This document shows, in pieces, positions 48,515 to 58,016 of a stretch of 64,000 nt of DNA (positions are counted from its first letter, which is position 1; every line of letters begins with the position of its first letter). The translations under genes were made by a program, and so were the position numbers. Below the pieces are notes generated by a model that was not told the DNA's origin, did no database searches, and was given only the letters and a program-made list of their open reading frames with translations. The stretch covers positions 1,426,001 through 1,490,000 of the forward strand of contig OY760067.1 of assembly GCA_963662985.1 (NCBI GenBank). Direction: 5' to 3'. This DNA comes from G963662985 sp963662985 (lineage in GTDB: Bacteria; Chloroflexota; Anaerolineae; Anaerolineales; UBA11579).

Positions 48515-49504
48515 ATGAATACAAACACGATCACCAAAAATCACATTGAATATCGTAACTGGCAGAAAGATCAAGATTATCAGATATTTGACACACTAGC
48601 GAATTTATATAGCCCCATTTATCGAGTGAATCATGCCATCACTGCCAATCATGCAAAAACATGGTTAGAAGCACAGGATTTTTTTGAACCTTCTGAAATG
48701 ATTATCGTAGTTGAAAAGCAACAGCAGCCCATTGCGTTATTAAGTTACTATCCCATTCAACTCGCTAACCAAAATTGGCTCTTCAGAATTTGGGTAGCCA
48801 TACATCCAGAGTGGACCAGATCTTCAGCCATTGCCAAAGCATTTGTCCAGCTTGAAAATAAAATCAGACATCAAGCCCAACAAATGCAATGTGAGTTTGC
48901 TAGCATGGAATGTGTTTATCAAGATACTGAAAAATGGCGTCAGCAATTATTAGAATCAAGAGATTTTACTCGTAAAGAATTTCATTTTGAATTATCCACG
49001 AATATGGAAAATTGTGCACAAGTGTTTCAATTGCCCAAAAATCTCACCATTCAACCTGCGGATTGCCTTGAAAAAGAATTGCAATCTATTGATTTTTCTT
49101 TTCATAGCATCCATCAATTAACAGGATATGAAATTAAAAAAGACAATTGGATTGCCGCCAAACGCAAACAAGAAAATTACAATCCTTTTTTGTGGAAGAT
49201 CATTTGGGATCGAGAAAACATTGTGGGTGTAGCAAGTAACTATATTGATCAGCGTGAGAATCAATTACTAGGAGTAAATCGTGGCTATATTGAAAAGATT
49301 TCTTGCCACCCCAAATATAAAAACACCAATCTCACAAACAAACTCTTTGCAGAGAGCATCCAAATGTTCAAAGATATGGGAGTCGAAGAAGTGATTTATG
49401 ATGTCGATATTTTGAATGAGGCAGAAGAACTTACCATTGCTGAATCATTTGGATTTCAAGCAAAAAAATATACTGTTTGTATGCAAAAAGAAATTGACTT
49501 GTAA
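48515..49504 (+). CDS. Double-GNAT acetyltransferase paralogue 1 (degenerate CoA loop)
   Basis: First of four tandem paralogues, each about 330 residues and apparently two GNAT halves. The N-terminal half opens YRNWQKDQDYQIFDTLANLYS, and the C-terminal half holds the acetyl-CoA region. In copies 2-4 the CoA loop is Y-R-x-K-G-x-A; here it is CHPKYKNTNLTNKLFAES, with the glycine and arginine lost, and the closing motif NPSGALGLYESFGY is replaced by EAEELTIAESFGFQ. It may be a catalytically dead or changed copy. AAGGAATAAA precedes the ATG. It lies directly behind the leader attenuator. Confidence 0.78.
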   Translation: MNTNTITKNHIEYRNWQKDQDYQIFDTLANLYSPIYRVNHAITANHAKTWLEAQDFFEPSEMIIVVEKQQQPIALLSYYPIQLANQNWLFRIWVAIHPEWTRSSAIAKAFVQLENKIRHQAQQMQCEFASMECVYQDTEKWRQQLLESRDFTRKEFHFELSTNMENCAQVFQLPKNLTIQPADCLEKELQSIDFSFHSIHQLTGYEIKKDNWIAAKRKQENYNPFLWKIIWDRENIVGVASNYIDQRENQLLGVNRGYIEKISCHPKYKNTNLTNKLFAESIQMFKDMGVEEVIYDVDILNEAEELTIAESFGFQAKKYTVCMQKEIDL

Positions 49505-49522
49505 AAAAAAAGAAGTGAAAAA

Positions 49523-50512
49523 ATGAACCCAATAAACTCAAAAATAGCAGATGTCACCTATCGTACTTGGCAAAACGAAAACGATTACTCAATTTTTACG
49601 GACTTGACCAATGCCTATAATCAAAAAATAGGCATTGATCGGTTGTATGATCCTCTCGATTATCAAAAAGGTGTAGAAATAATCGACGGATACCAACCGC
49701 GCAAAATGTTTTTTATTGCTGAGATAAAAGGGTTGCCAATTTGTGTGCAGAATTTCTTTGTAGAAAAAGAAACAGATGGCCCATATGCCTTTTTCCATCA
49801 AATTGCCGTCCATCCCCAATGGATCGCACATCCGGTTGTTTGTGAGTTATTTGATATTGTCGAACAACAAATCCTTCAACATTCACACGCAATAGATCAA
49901 AAATATGGTGTAAAAGTGGTTTGTCGTTATGAGGATAAAGAAGAGTGGTTAAACAAAATGTTAGTAGAAAAAGGATTTTCATCTGCTCGATATTTTTATC
50001 AAATGAAGCGCTCAATCCAAGATCAAATCCCGTCTAGGCAACTTCCACAAGGGCTAGAAATCAAACCTGTGGATACGCAAGACAAGGAATTAAAAGCAAT
50101 GTGGGCAAATGATGAAGCGTTCAAAGACCACTGGGCGCACATACCCCTCACTGAAAAAGCCATTGAATCATGGCAGCAAAGCTCCACATTCGATCCATCT
50201 CTTTGGAAAGTTGCTTGGGATGGTGACAAAGTTGCAGGAGGAGTGCTGAATTTTGTGGATCAAAAAGAGAATGAAATATTCTCAAGAAAACGCGGCTATA
50301 CAGAAGAGATTACCACCCAAAGAGCCTATCGTGGAAAAGGAGTTGCCAGCGCTTTGATTGCAGCCTCCATTCAAATGTTCAAAGACATGGGGATGGAAGA
50401 AACAGCCCTAAGTGTCGATACAGCAAATCCATCTGGTGCCCTAGGTCTATATCAATCTTTTGGCTATCAACCTTATAAACAAAAAGTCGCCATGGAAAAA
50501 CAGATTCGATAA
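49523..50512 (+). CDS. Double-GNAT acetyltransferase paralogue 2
   Basis: 329 residues. The N-terminal half starts YRTWQNENDYSIFTDLTNAYNQ, and the C-terminal GNAT half has LWKVAWDGDKVAGGVLNF, the CoA loop QRAYRGKGVASALIAASIQMFKDMG and NPSGALGLYQSFGYQ, the pattern of an active enzyme. The acceptor substrate is unknown; two-domain GNATs include aminoglycoside-, mycothiol- and peptide-modifying enzymes. It starts 18 bp after copy 1 without a strong ribosome site, so translation may depend on the upstream gene. Confidence 0.85.
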   Translation: MNPINSKIADVTYRTWQNENDYSIFTDLTNAYNQKIGIDRLYDPLDYQKGVEIIDGYQPRKMFFIAEIKGLPICVQNFFVEKETDGPYAFFHQIAVHPQWIAHPVVCELFDIVEQQILQHSHAIDQKYGVKVVCRYEDKEEWLNKMLVEKGFSSARYFYQMKRSIQDQIPSRQLPQGLEIKPVDTQDKELKAMWANDEAFKDHWAHIPLTEKAIESWQQSSTFDPSLWKVAWDGDKVAGGVLNFVDQKENEIFSRKRGYTEEITTQRAYRGKGVASALIAASIQMFKDMGMEETALSVDTANPSGALGLYQSFGYQPYKQKVAMEKQIR

Positions 50513-50533
50513 GAATCAGAAAGAATAAAAAAG

Positions 50534-51529
50534 ATGTCAAACTACAAATCAAAAATTGAAAAAATTACTTACCGCAACTGGCAAGACGAGCAAGATTTTT
50601 TGGAAATAGAAAAAATTGGAAATCAATATAATCAAGCCTATCATATTGATCAAGTATATAACGCCAAAGATGATAGCAAATGGTTGTTAGCACAAACAGG
50701 GTTCGATCCAAAGCAGCATTATTTTATTGCGGAATATGAAAACAATCCTGTAGGCATCATGACTTTTTATATCAATAAAGAAATCGATGGCCCCTATATC
50801 TTCCGTAAATGGATGATTATTCATCCTGAATGGATAAATACGGAATTGCCTTCAGAAATGTTTGATCTCACAGAACAGATTATTAAAGAAGCAGCCAAAC
50901 AACTTCCAGCTGGCGAAAAAGCAATTTATCGTAATGGCTATCAAGATAGAGAAGAGTGGCGAAAAGAGCTGCTTGAATCAAAAGGATATACAACTATTCG
51001 TTATTTTTATGAAATGGGTCGTCCCACAAACACTCCCATTCCTGAAAAATCCCTTCCAAATGGGCTTGAAATAAAACCTGTGGATACAAAAGAAAAGGAA
51101 TTAACAGTGATAAAAGCATCAGACAAAGCTTTTGAAGATCATTTTGAACACATTCCTATCACAGATGAAAAAATTAAAGCATGGATGGAACAATCAGAAT
51201 ACAATCCCTCTTTATGGAAAGTAGCATGGGATGGCGACAAAGTAGTAGGTTCAGTCATGAACTTCATCAATGAGCCAGAAAATAAAAATATGAACCGCAA
51301 AAGAGGTTACACAGAAGATATTAGTTGTTTACGTGAATATCGCGGAAAAGGCGTTGCCAGTGCTTTGATCGCAGAATCCATCAAAATGTTTCGCGACATG
51401 GGCATGGACGAAGTCACTTTGTATGTAGATACAGAAAACCCCAGTGGCGCCTTAGGACTGTACGAGTCATTTGGATATCAAACAAAAAATAAAATGGTAG
51501 CCATGGCAAAAGAAATAAATAGAAAATAA
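50534..51529 (+). CDS. Double-GNAT acetyltransferase paralogue 3
   Basis: 331 residues, N-terminal YRNWQDEQDFLEIEKIGNQYNQ and C-terminal LWKVAWDGDKVVGSVMNFI, with the CoA loop LREYRGKGVASALIAESIKMFRDMG and NPSGALGLYESFGYQ. It is closest to copies 2 and 4 in its C-terminal half, showing tandem duplication with divergence mainly in the N-terminal half. It starts 21 bp after copy 2, with only a weak upstream purine run. No signal or membrane segment. Confidence 0.85.
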   Translation: MSNYKSKIEKITYRNWQDEQDFLEIEKIGNQYNQAYHIDQVYNAKDDSKWLLAQTGFDPKQHYFIAEYENNPVGIMTFYINKEIDGPYIFRKWMIIHPEWINTELPSEMFDLTEQIIKEAAKQLPAGEKAIYRNGYQDREEWRKELLESKGYTTIRYFYEMGRPTNTPIPEKSLPNGLEIKPVDTKEKELTVIKASDKAFEDHFEHIPITDEKIKAWMEQSEYNPSLWKVAWDGDKVVGSVMNFINEPENKNMNRKRGYTEDISCLREYRGKGVASALIAESIKMFRDMGMDEVTLYVDTENPSGALGLYESFGYQTKNKMVAMAKEINRK

Positions 51530-51538
51530 AGGTTTAAA

Positions 51539-52528
51539 ATGAAATATAAATCAAAAATTGAAGGAATAACATATAGAACGTATCGAGATGATCAGGATTA
51601 TCAATCAATGACTGATTTGATTAATTCATATTATAAAAAATTGAATATTGATCGAGTGGATAACGTAAATGAAAACAAATTGTGGATTGAAGCACAGAAA
51701 ACCTACGATAAAACAAAACACTTCACAGTTGCAGAATACCAAGGTAAACCGGTTTCCATTCATGCCTATTACTATCAAAGAGAGATGGATGGACCATATT
51801 TATTTAGTCATTGGTTTGGTGTAGACGGAGACTGGATAGAGTCACCTCTGATGCAAGAACATTATGATTTTGTAGAAGCTGATATGCAAGCAGATGGCAA
51901 AAAAATTGAAGACAACATTCCAGCTGTCATTCGTGCTTACTACGAAGATGGCAAAGAAGAAATTTATAAAAAAATGTTGCAAGAACGTGATTACCATGAA
52001 GTTCGATATTTCTTTGATATGAGCCGTCCCACATCAGACCCAATCCCTCAATATGCTTTGGCAGAAGGGCTTGAGATAAAACCTGCTGATACCGAAGAAA
52101 AGGTGAATATGGTTTTACAAGCAGTCGACAAAGCATTTGAAGACCATTTTGGTCACACTAAATTGACAGATGAAATGATGGAAGCCTGGAAGCAAGAAGA
52201 AGACTTTAATCCTAAATTATGGAAAGTAGCTTGGGATGGTGACAAAGTAGCCGGCTCAATTCTCAACTTTATTAGTAAAGAAGAAAATGAAAAGCTGAAT
52301 CGCAATCGTGGCTATACAGAAACCATCTCAACCTTGCGAGAATATCGTAAAAAAGGCATAGCCCATGCTTTGCTTACAGAATCCATACAAATGTTCCGTG
52401 ATATGGGGCTAGACGAAACTGCGCTTGGTGTGGATGCCATCAATCCATCCGGTGCGCTTGGGCTTTACGAATCCTTTGGATACAAATCTTATAAGCGATT
52501 TATTGCCCTTGATAAAAAAATTCGTTAA
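51539..52528 (+). CDS. Double-GNAT acetyltransferase paralogue 4
   Basis: 329 residues. It begins YRTYRDDQDYQSMTDLINSYYKK and has LWKVAWDGDKVAGSILNFI, the CoA loop LREYRKKGIAHALLTESIQMFRDMG and NPSGALGLYESFGYK. It starts 9 bp after copy 3 with AAAGG 6 bp upstream. A perfect stem-loop without T-tract (52539-52563) follows, which could stop some transcripts or protect the 3' end. The acceptor is unknown. Confidence 0.85.
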   Translation: MKYKSKIEGITYRTYRDDQDYQSMTDLINSYYKKLNIDRVDNVNENKLWIEAQKTYDKTKHFTVAEYQGKPVSIHAYYYQREMDGPYLFSHWFGVDGDWIESPLMQEHYDFVEADMQADGKKIEDNIPAVIRAYYEDGKEEIYKKMLQERDYHEVRYFFDMSRPTSDPIPQYALAEGLEIKPADTEEKVNMVLQAVDKAFEDHFGHTKLTDEMMEAWKQEEDFNPKLWKVAWDGDKVAGSILNFISKEENEKLNRNRGYTETISTLREYRKKGIAHALLTESIQMFRDMGLDETALGVDAINPSGALGLYESFGYKSYKRFIALDKKIR

Positions 52529-52538
52529 ACTAAGACAA

Positions 52539-52563
52539 AGCCCCTTGTTTTTAACAAGGGGCT
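52539..52563 (+). other. Stem-loop after the GNAT array
   Basis: Perfect 11-bp stem AGCCCCTTGTT/AACAAGGGGCT with a TTT loop, but followed by AGAATAAAT, not Ts. It could be a partial terminator or RNA-stability element. Confidence 0.6.
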
Positions 52564-52594
52564 AGAATAAATCGATTAATTTGAAAGGCTTTTG

Positions 52595-53197
52595 ATGCAA
52601 AAAACAATACTATGGGATGTAGGTGGTGTAATTCTCAGAACACAAGATCATCAACCACGCCAAAAATTAGCATCTTCATTTGAACTTTCTGAACAACAAC
52701 TAGCACAAATATTTTTTGGAGACGATGACGATTTACGCGTGCAAAAAGGATTCATCACAACAGAACTGCATTTTAAAAATGTGGCAAAAAAATTGAATAT
52801 AAAAGAGGCAAATATCCCAGAACTAAAGCAGCAGTTTTTTGCTGGAGACTCAATTGATCAAGAACTAATTGATTGGATTCAAAACAATCGTTCAAAATAT
52901 CAAATTGCAATCTTAAGTAATGCAATGTTTGAATTGAGAAATGAGCTAGTGGAAAAATATCAAATTGCGCAACATTTTGATCAAATATTTATTAGTGCAG
53001 AAATGGGCTTGGTCAAACCAAACCCTCAAATATTTCTAAAGGTCATCAGTCAGCTAAAGCAATCTCCTCAAAATATCTATTTTATCGATGATAATAGTGA
53101 AAACATCAAGGCAGCACAAAAAATAGGAATGCAAACCATTCATTTTATCAACCCAGACCAAGCCTTAAAAGAACTTGAACAAAAACTGAAAGAGTAA
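52595..53197 (+). CDS. HAD-family phosphatase (YihX-like)
   Basis: 200-residue haloacid-dehalogenase-type phosphatase. Motif I ILWDVGGVIL, motif II AILSNA, the lysine in GLVKPNPQIF and motif III FIDDNSENIKAA are present. The second Asp of motif I is Gly, as in YihX-type sugar phosphatases. I chose ATG 52595 over a TTG one codon earlier. It starts 31 bp after the stem-loop behind the GNAT array and runs into the next gene after 8 bp, so it heads a three-gene group. Confidence 0.88.
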   Translation: MQKTILWDVGGVILRTQDHQPRQKLASSFELSEQQLAQIFFGDDDDLRVQKGFITTELHFKNVAKKLNIKEANIPELKQQFFAGDSIDQELIDWIQNNRSKYQIAILSNAMFELRNELVEKYQIAQHFDQIFISAEMGLVKPNPQIFLKVISQLKQSPQNIYFIDDNSENIKAAQKIGMQTIHFINPDQALKELEQKLKE

Positions 53198-53205
53198 AAA
53201 TTCAC

Positions 53206-53886
53206 ATGGTAAAAAAACGTGACATAGCAGTCGAAGAATTAATCATTGATTTAAAAGCAGCCCTATCCATAGGAGATATCGAATCAATCGCAATCGGATT
53301 AGAAAATACCTTAGATATCCCGCTGATTGCCTCCAATGAAAAACTTTCAGAAAGTGCAATAGATAACATTATCTTGCCAATAGGCAAAGTGCTCGCGCAT
53401 CCTAACACACCTCAATATCTTTTAACCGCTTTAACAGAAGATCGTCTCACAGGCATCCGAGCGATCAGTGCCGTTGCGCAGACCTATCGTTATCTCCAAG
53501 AGAATTCATCTGCCAAAGAAGCACTTCATAAGTCAGTACGAGATCATCGTGAGGAAGTAGGGATTGCCATCACCAAAACCCTGCAAATCGAACCAGTGAA
53601 TTTTTCTAAAATAGAAGAACTTGTTAAAGAATGGTTGCAAGTAGAAAAAGAAAGAGAATGGGTAGTGGCATTAAATATATCCCACTTAATTCAAGATCAA
53701 AATCTGCTCCAAGATCTCTACGATCAAACATTTCAAGCAGATCTTCCTCATGCCAACAAAGCTTTAGTGCTAGCAATCAGAAGAAAAAAACTAACAGAGC
53801 CAGAACTAATTCAACACATCATCACTCGTTGGTCAAACATACAAAACGCTAACAAATGGGTAATGGAACAATTAACGAAAGAATAA
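53206..53886 (+). CDS. Hypothetical alpha-solenoid protein
   Basis: 226-residue all-helical protein I cannot name. Repeated helical pairs of about 35-40 residues (for example IILPIGKVLAHPNTPQYLLTAL, then GIRAISAVAQTYRYL, then EVGIAITKTLQIEP, then WVVALNISHLIQDQNLL) suggest ARM/HEAT or DNA-alkylation-repeat-like folds. There is no signal or membrane segment. It sits between the HAD and Eis-like genes with gaps of 8 and 4 bp, so it is almost surely co-transcribed. Confidence 0.65.
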   Translation: MVKKRDIAVEELIIDLKAALSIGDIESIAIGLENTLDIPLIASNEKLSESAIDNIILPIGKVLAHPNTPQYLLTALTEDRLTGIRAISAVAQTYRYLQENSSAKEALHKSVRDHREEVGIAITKTLQIEPVNFSKIEELVKEWLQVEKEREWVVALNISHLIQDQNLLQDLYDQTFQADLPHANKALVLAIRRKKLTEPELIQHIITRWSNIQNANKWVMEQLTKE

Positions 53887-53890
53887 AAAA

Positions 53891-55225
53891 ATGAAACACT
53901 TATATAAAGAAAATCAAATAATCAAACAATATCCAGATGGATTAATTTTGCGCACCGCAAAAAAAGAAGATGCAGAAGCATTTTATGAATTTAACGGACA
54001 TGTTCATCATGAAAAAGGATGGGATAATTTTAGCGAAGTAGTAGCTTCTTTTGCAAAAGATCTTTTTATCGCCGATCATCCCACAGTCACTCTTGGCGAC
54101 ATCCTCATTGTAGAAGACCCCAAAACAAACACCATCGCCTCCACATGCACACTCATTCCCCAAACATGGCGATATGAAGATATTGAAATCCCAGTCGGTC
54201 GTCCAGAAATTGTCGGCACAAATCCAAACTATCGTAATCGTGGCCTTATCCGTGACCAATTTGAACTATTACATAAAATGTCTGCTTATGCTGGTCACCA
54301 ACTTCAATGCATCACTGGCATCCCTTTTTATTACCGCATGTATGACTATGAAATGACCATCGACCTTGATGGAGGTGGCACTGTCAATCTGAAAGCAATC
54401 CCTGCATTGAAAGAAGATCAACAAGAATCTTATTCTTTGCGCAAAGCCACCCCAAAAGACTATTCATTCATCCAAAAGTTATACGACCAAGGATCAAGCC
54501 GCAGCCTAGTCTCTGCCGTCAAAGATAAAGATCAATGGGACTATATCCAAAATAGAGCACATCCAAAAAGTTTTGCTTCTCGAGATCTTGCTATTATCGA
54601 AGACCAAAAACATAAACCTGTTGGATATATCGCATATAAATATTACGAACAAGATAATAGAACCACCCTCTACCATTATGAACTTGAACCAGATGCCTCG
54701 TGGGTCGAAATCACACCCTTCCTTCTACGTACTTTCAAAAATCATTTTGAAAAAATCGAAAAAGAATTAAAAATCATCTACTTTTTCTTTGGATACCAAC
54801 ATCCTTCTTATGATGCAGTCCCCCATCTTTTTTCTGAAATTAACTCCACATACACATGGTACATTCGAGTAGAAGACATTCCAGCGTTTTTAAACACAAT
54901 CAAACCAGTCTTAGAAAGAAGAATAGCCAATTCTACTTTGAGAGGATATACAGGCGAATTAAAACTTTGTTTTTACACCGATGGTGTTGCCATGCGATTT
55001 GACCAAGGAAAGATAACCTCCATAGAAAAATGGATCTATACCCGTCAAACAGATGAAGGCGATGCAAAATTCCCATACCTGTCATTTTTGCATCTATTAT
55101 TTGGACATAAAAGTTTTTCAGAGATCAGCAGTTTCTACGCTGATTCATACGCCAATAAATCCAAAATTGCCCTCATCAACACCCTCTTCCCCAAAAAACA
55201 TAACAACATTCACCCATTAACATAA
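53891..55225 (+). CDS. Eis-like GNAT acetyltransferase
   Basis: 444-residue protein with the layout of Eis: an N-terminal GNAT with RTAKKEDAEAFYEFNG, then IVGTNPNYRNRGLIRDQFELLH as the CoA region, a second GNAT-like part, and a C-terminal sterol-carrier-like domain (residues about 345-440). Eis relatives acetylate amines such as aminoglycosides. The final terminal carboxylate used by Eis cannot be confirmed. A strong terminator follows. This is a fifth acetyltransferase in the 7-kb group but is not a paralogue of the four tandem ones. Confidence 0.8.
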   Translation: MKHLYKENQIIKQYPDGLILRTAKKEDAEAFYEFNGHVHHEKGWDNFSEVVASFAKDLFIADHPTVTLGDILIVEDPKTNTIASTCTLIPQTWRYEDIEIPVGRPEIVGTNPNYRNRGLIRDQFELLHKMSAYAGHQLQCITGIPFYYRMYDYEMTIDLDGGGTVNLKAIPALKEDQQESYSLRKATPKDYSFIQKLYDQGSSRSLVSAVKDKDQWDYIQNRAHPKSFASRDLAIIEDQKHKPVGYIAYKYYEQDNRTTLYHYELEPDASWVEITPFLLRTFKNHFEKIEKELKIIYFFFGYQHPSYDAVPHLFSEINSTYTWYIRVEDIPAFLNTIKPVLERRIANSTLRGYTGELKLCFYTDGVAMRFDQGKITSIEKWIYTRQTDEGDAKFPYLSFLHLLFGHKSFSEISSFYADSYANKSKIALINTLFPKKHNNIHPLT

Positions 55226-55248
55226 AAAGGTGGCGAAAGCCACCTTTT
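55225..55248. terminator. Bidirectional terminator after the Eis-like gene
   Basis: Stem AAAAGGTGGC/GCCACCTTTT closed by a GAAA tetraloop, between convergent genes. Confidence 0.85.
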
Positions 55249-55252
55249 CTTT

Positions 55253-55984
55253 TTATCTACCAATTGAGTCTAAATACTGTTTACATTTCTCAATATTTGG
55301 TTTTCTGCATTCATAAAACTGATAAAGTGAAAACCATTTTGCAATTCCAAACGATCTTGATCGCACATCATCAAAAAAATACTCCAAAATTTCTTCAATT
55401 TCTTTGGCATCATTCACATGTTCATGGCGCATCAAAACACCCTTATCAAGACCATACTTAATTCGAAATTCAATCCCAGTCGTTACCTTCCATCCCAACG
55501 TCCACAGAAAAGTGCCTTCGCTAGGAATGCTTGCCCTGAAACATCCATCTTTTTTTAATAAGATCCCGCTAGTCGCAACCACTTCAGGCAGATTGCAGAT
55601 ATGCTCCAAAACAGCGGATGAAGTAATGCGGTCATAACAACTGTCACTAGGCACCTCAGAGATATCATTATATTCATTCCGAATTCTCTTTAGTAAAGGT
55701 GAATTTGCATAAAGAGATTTGAATGGCTCGATAATATCATAGGTCGCTACCTCAGGTTCATACGCAAATTGATTTAATGTGCCCGCTCCAATTTCTAATG
55801 TGACTTTATCTTGCCCATTCTTCTTCACATCTTTCGCCACTTGTTTGTGTAGCCATGATTCCATCGCTTGAGACATTGCAGAAGCAGTCGTTTCTCCGTC
55901 ACGATTCAATTTATAATAACTATCGTATATTTTTTGATATTCATCGGGTAAAACAGGTCGTTCTTTTGGATATTTTTCAAACAT
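55253..55984 (-). CDS. Class I SAM-dependent methyltransferase
   Basis: 243-residue methyltransferase. Motif I is VTLEIGAGTLNQ, a DITSSAVLEHICNL segment (Tyr-Asp-Arg-Ile-Thr-Ser context) is motif IV-like, and a Rossmann topology is plausible throughout. The substrate is unknown; similar enzymes modify sugars, quinones or other small molecules. TAGGAAC precedes the ATG by 5 bp. It is convergent with the Eis-like gene and 32 bp downstream of the transporter gene on the same strand, so the two may be one transcript. Confidence 0.82.
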   Translation of the reverse strand: MFEKYPKERPVLPDEYQKIYDSYYKLNRDGETTASAMSQAMESWLHKQVAKDVKKNGQDKVTLEIGAGTLNQFAYEPEVATYDIIEPFKSLYANSPLLKRIRNEYNDISEVPSDSCYDRITSSAVLEHICNLPEVVATSGILLKKDGCFRASIPSEGTFLWTLGWKVTTGIEFRIKYGLDKGVLMRHEHVNDAKEIEEILEYFFDDVRSRSFGIAKWFSLYQFYECRKPNIEKCKQYLDSIGR

Positions 55985-56016
55985 ATAGTTCCTACCTTAT
56001 AACAATTATATCAATT

Positions 56017-56931
56017 TTACAGCACAGTGGTAATAAACCAATTTAAACCGATCAACACAAATGGAGAAACCAAAGTCGCAAACACCATCCCCATAGAAGC
56101 TAAATTCGGATCATGCCCATATCGTTCCAAAAACATTCCCGGGGTCACCCCAAATGGCATCGCAACATAAATCGTGATGATTCCTAATAAAGTATGATCA
56201 ATCCCAATTACATACCCAAAGCCAAAAACGAGTAAAGGAATCACGATCATCTTGATCAAACTTATGTAAGCAATTTTACCAAATTCAAATTTATGTAGAG
56301 AAACATTAGCCGTCATAATCCCACTCACAATAAATCCCAATGGTGAAACTGCAGCGCCAGTTTTTGATAAGATCCCATCCATCCAAAGTGGATAACTGAA
56401 TTCAAATTGTCCTAAAATCAATCCTACAATTGTTGCGATAAACACTGGTGACAGAATATCATTAAGTTGAAATTTCCCATCATCAGTCCTCAAACGAGCT
56501 ACCCCTAAAGAAAAGATCACTAATTCAAGCCCAATTTTAATCATCACCGCATAAGCTAATCCTTCAGAACCGAATATACTTTCAGCCAGAGGCAATCCCA
56601 AAAACGCATAATTGCCAATCATCTGCATAATTCCATTTGCAGTTTTATCGCTTTCAGTTTTTATCACAGGCTTTGATAATATCGGTGCCAAAAAATAGGC
56701 TAATAATGCCACACCTAAACCAGCTAAAACGGGGAAAATCAAATTCCGCAGATCTTTAACAATCGGATTGGTAGTCAACACATAAATGATATATATTGGG
56801 AAAAAGATATCCAAAATAATAGAAGTAAACGTTTGGATTCCTTCATTTGAATAATGCCGAATTTTTTGCACCCCAAACCCAATCATAAATAACAGGAAAA
56901 AACTTAGATAAACACCAAATAAATTTTGCAT
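56017..56931 (-). CDS. AEC-family transporter
   Basis: 304-residue membrane protein of the auxin-efflux-carrier (AEC) family, about ten helices. The start QNLFGVYLSFFLLFMIGFGVQK and the conserved PLAESIFGSEGLAYA and MPFGVTPGMFLERYGHDP ends are typical. Bacterial members often carry malate or other organic acids. I prefer ATG 56931; a TTG five codons earlier is possible. No clear ribosome site is seen. Confidence 0.85.
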   Translation of the reverse strand: MQNLFGVYLSFFLLFMIGFGVQKIRHYSNEGIQTFTSIILDIFFPIYIIYVLTTNPIVKDLRNLIFPVLAGLGVALLAYFLAPILSKPVIKTESDKTANGIMQMIGNYAFLGLPLAESIFGSEGLAYAVMIKIGLELVIFSLGVARLRTDDGKFQLNDILSPVFIATIVGLILGQFEFSYPLWMDGILSKTGAAVSPLGFIVSGIMTANVSLHKFEFGKIAYISLIKMIVIPLLVFGFGYVIGIDHTLLGIITIYVAMPFGVTPGMFLERYGHDPNLASMGMVFATLVSPFVLIGLNWFITTVL

Positions 56932-57092
56932 AAAGAACAATTCCAATCAATAAAAATAATAACCACTCCATTCTACTCGACTTTGTATATCTTACAAGAG
57001 CGGTCTAAATTAGCGTTAAACATGCCTCCATTTTGCTATAAGAAAGGCTTTTGTTATATAATGATGAAAATATAAACAAGATAGGAGACAAT

Positions 57093-58013
57093 ATGCAACC
57101 AAATCCGCTATTGAAAAAACTGGGATATAAAGACGATGATCGTGTAATGATTGTTCATGTTGATGATGTGGGGATGTGTCAATCAGGCATAGAAGCATTT
57201 GCGGAATTATTTGAATTTGGTATTGTTTCATCAGGTGCAATCATGACACCTTGCGCTTGGGCATTAGAAGCGATCCAATATGCAAAATCAAATCCGAAAG
57301 TTGATCTAGGGGTACATATTACCCTGACTGCCGAATGGGAAACCTACCGTTGGGGACCGATCTCTTCGAGAAGTCGTTCCACAGGCATGTTAGATGCCCA
57401 AGGTTATTTCCCGCGCACAGCAGAAGAAATGCAAGCCAATGGCAAAAAACGAGCGGTTCGGAAAGAAATGATTGCACAAATTGAATGGGCGTTAGAAAAT
57501 GGCCTAAAACCAACCCATGCCGATACGCATATGGGTACAGTCGCCCACCCCAAATTTATGTTTGATTATCTCAAAGTTGCCCAACAATATAAACTCCCTC
57601 CCATGATGTTCCGCATGGATCGCGCAGGCTGGGAAAATGTGATAGGCGAGCTAGGAAGCTCAACGGTTGGAAAGGGAATTGTGAGTCTCATATTGAACAA
57701 AACAAAATCATTAGAAGAGAAAAACGTCCCACTTCTTGATAACATTTTTATGTTGCCCCTTGATATTGATCCAAAAAATAGAGTACAAGATGCCAAAAAC
57801 AGCATTAAAGATTTACCATCAGGCATCACCCATTACATTATTCACGCAGCCAAAGACTCAAAAGAAATTCGAACAATCACTCCAAATGATTGTGATGCCC
57901 GTATTGGCGATTATAATGTTTTCAAAACAAATGAACTAAAAGAGTATATCGAAGAACAAAATGTCCATATCATTGGTTATCAAAAGCTTCAAGAGATAAT
58001 GACACAAGGATAA
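57093..58013 (+). CDS. ChbG/YdjC-family carbohydrate deacetylase
   Basis: 306-residue enzyme of the YdjC fold that removes acetyl groups from chito-oligosaccharides or similar N-acetyl sugars. Metal-site motifs are VHVDDVGMC (Asp pair), GVHITLTAEW and THADTHMGT, and HAAKDS near the end matches the catalytic His. ATG 57093 has AGGAG 5 bp upstream; a TATAAT at 57057-57062 supplies the promoter. The next gene, a sugar symporter, starts 3 bp after its stop, suggesting uptake and deacetylation of one glycan. Confidence 0.87.
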   Translation: MQPNPLLKKLGYKDDDRVMIVHVDDVGMCQSGIEAFAELFEFGIVSSGAIMTPCAWALEAIQYAKSNPKVDLGVHITLTAEWETYRWGPISSRSRSTGMLDAQGYFPRTAEEMQANGKKRAVRKEMIAQIEWALENGLKPTHADTHMGTVAHPKFMFDYLKVAQQYKLPPMMFRMDRAGWENVIGELGSSTVGKGIVSLILNKTKSLEEKNVPLLDNIFMLPLDIDPKNRVQDAKNSIKDLPSGITHYIIHAAKDSKEIRTITPNDCDARIGDYNVFKTNELKEYIEEQNVHIIGYQKLQEIMTQG

Positions 58014-58016
58014 AAT

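Noticed and set aside
48515..55225. Mobile element carrying the GNAT genes.
   Set aside because: No transposase, integrase, terminal inverted repeats or target duplication was found at the borders.
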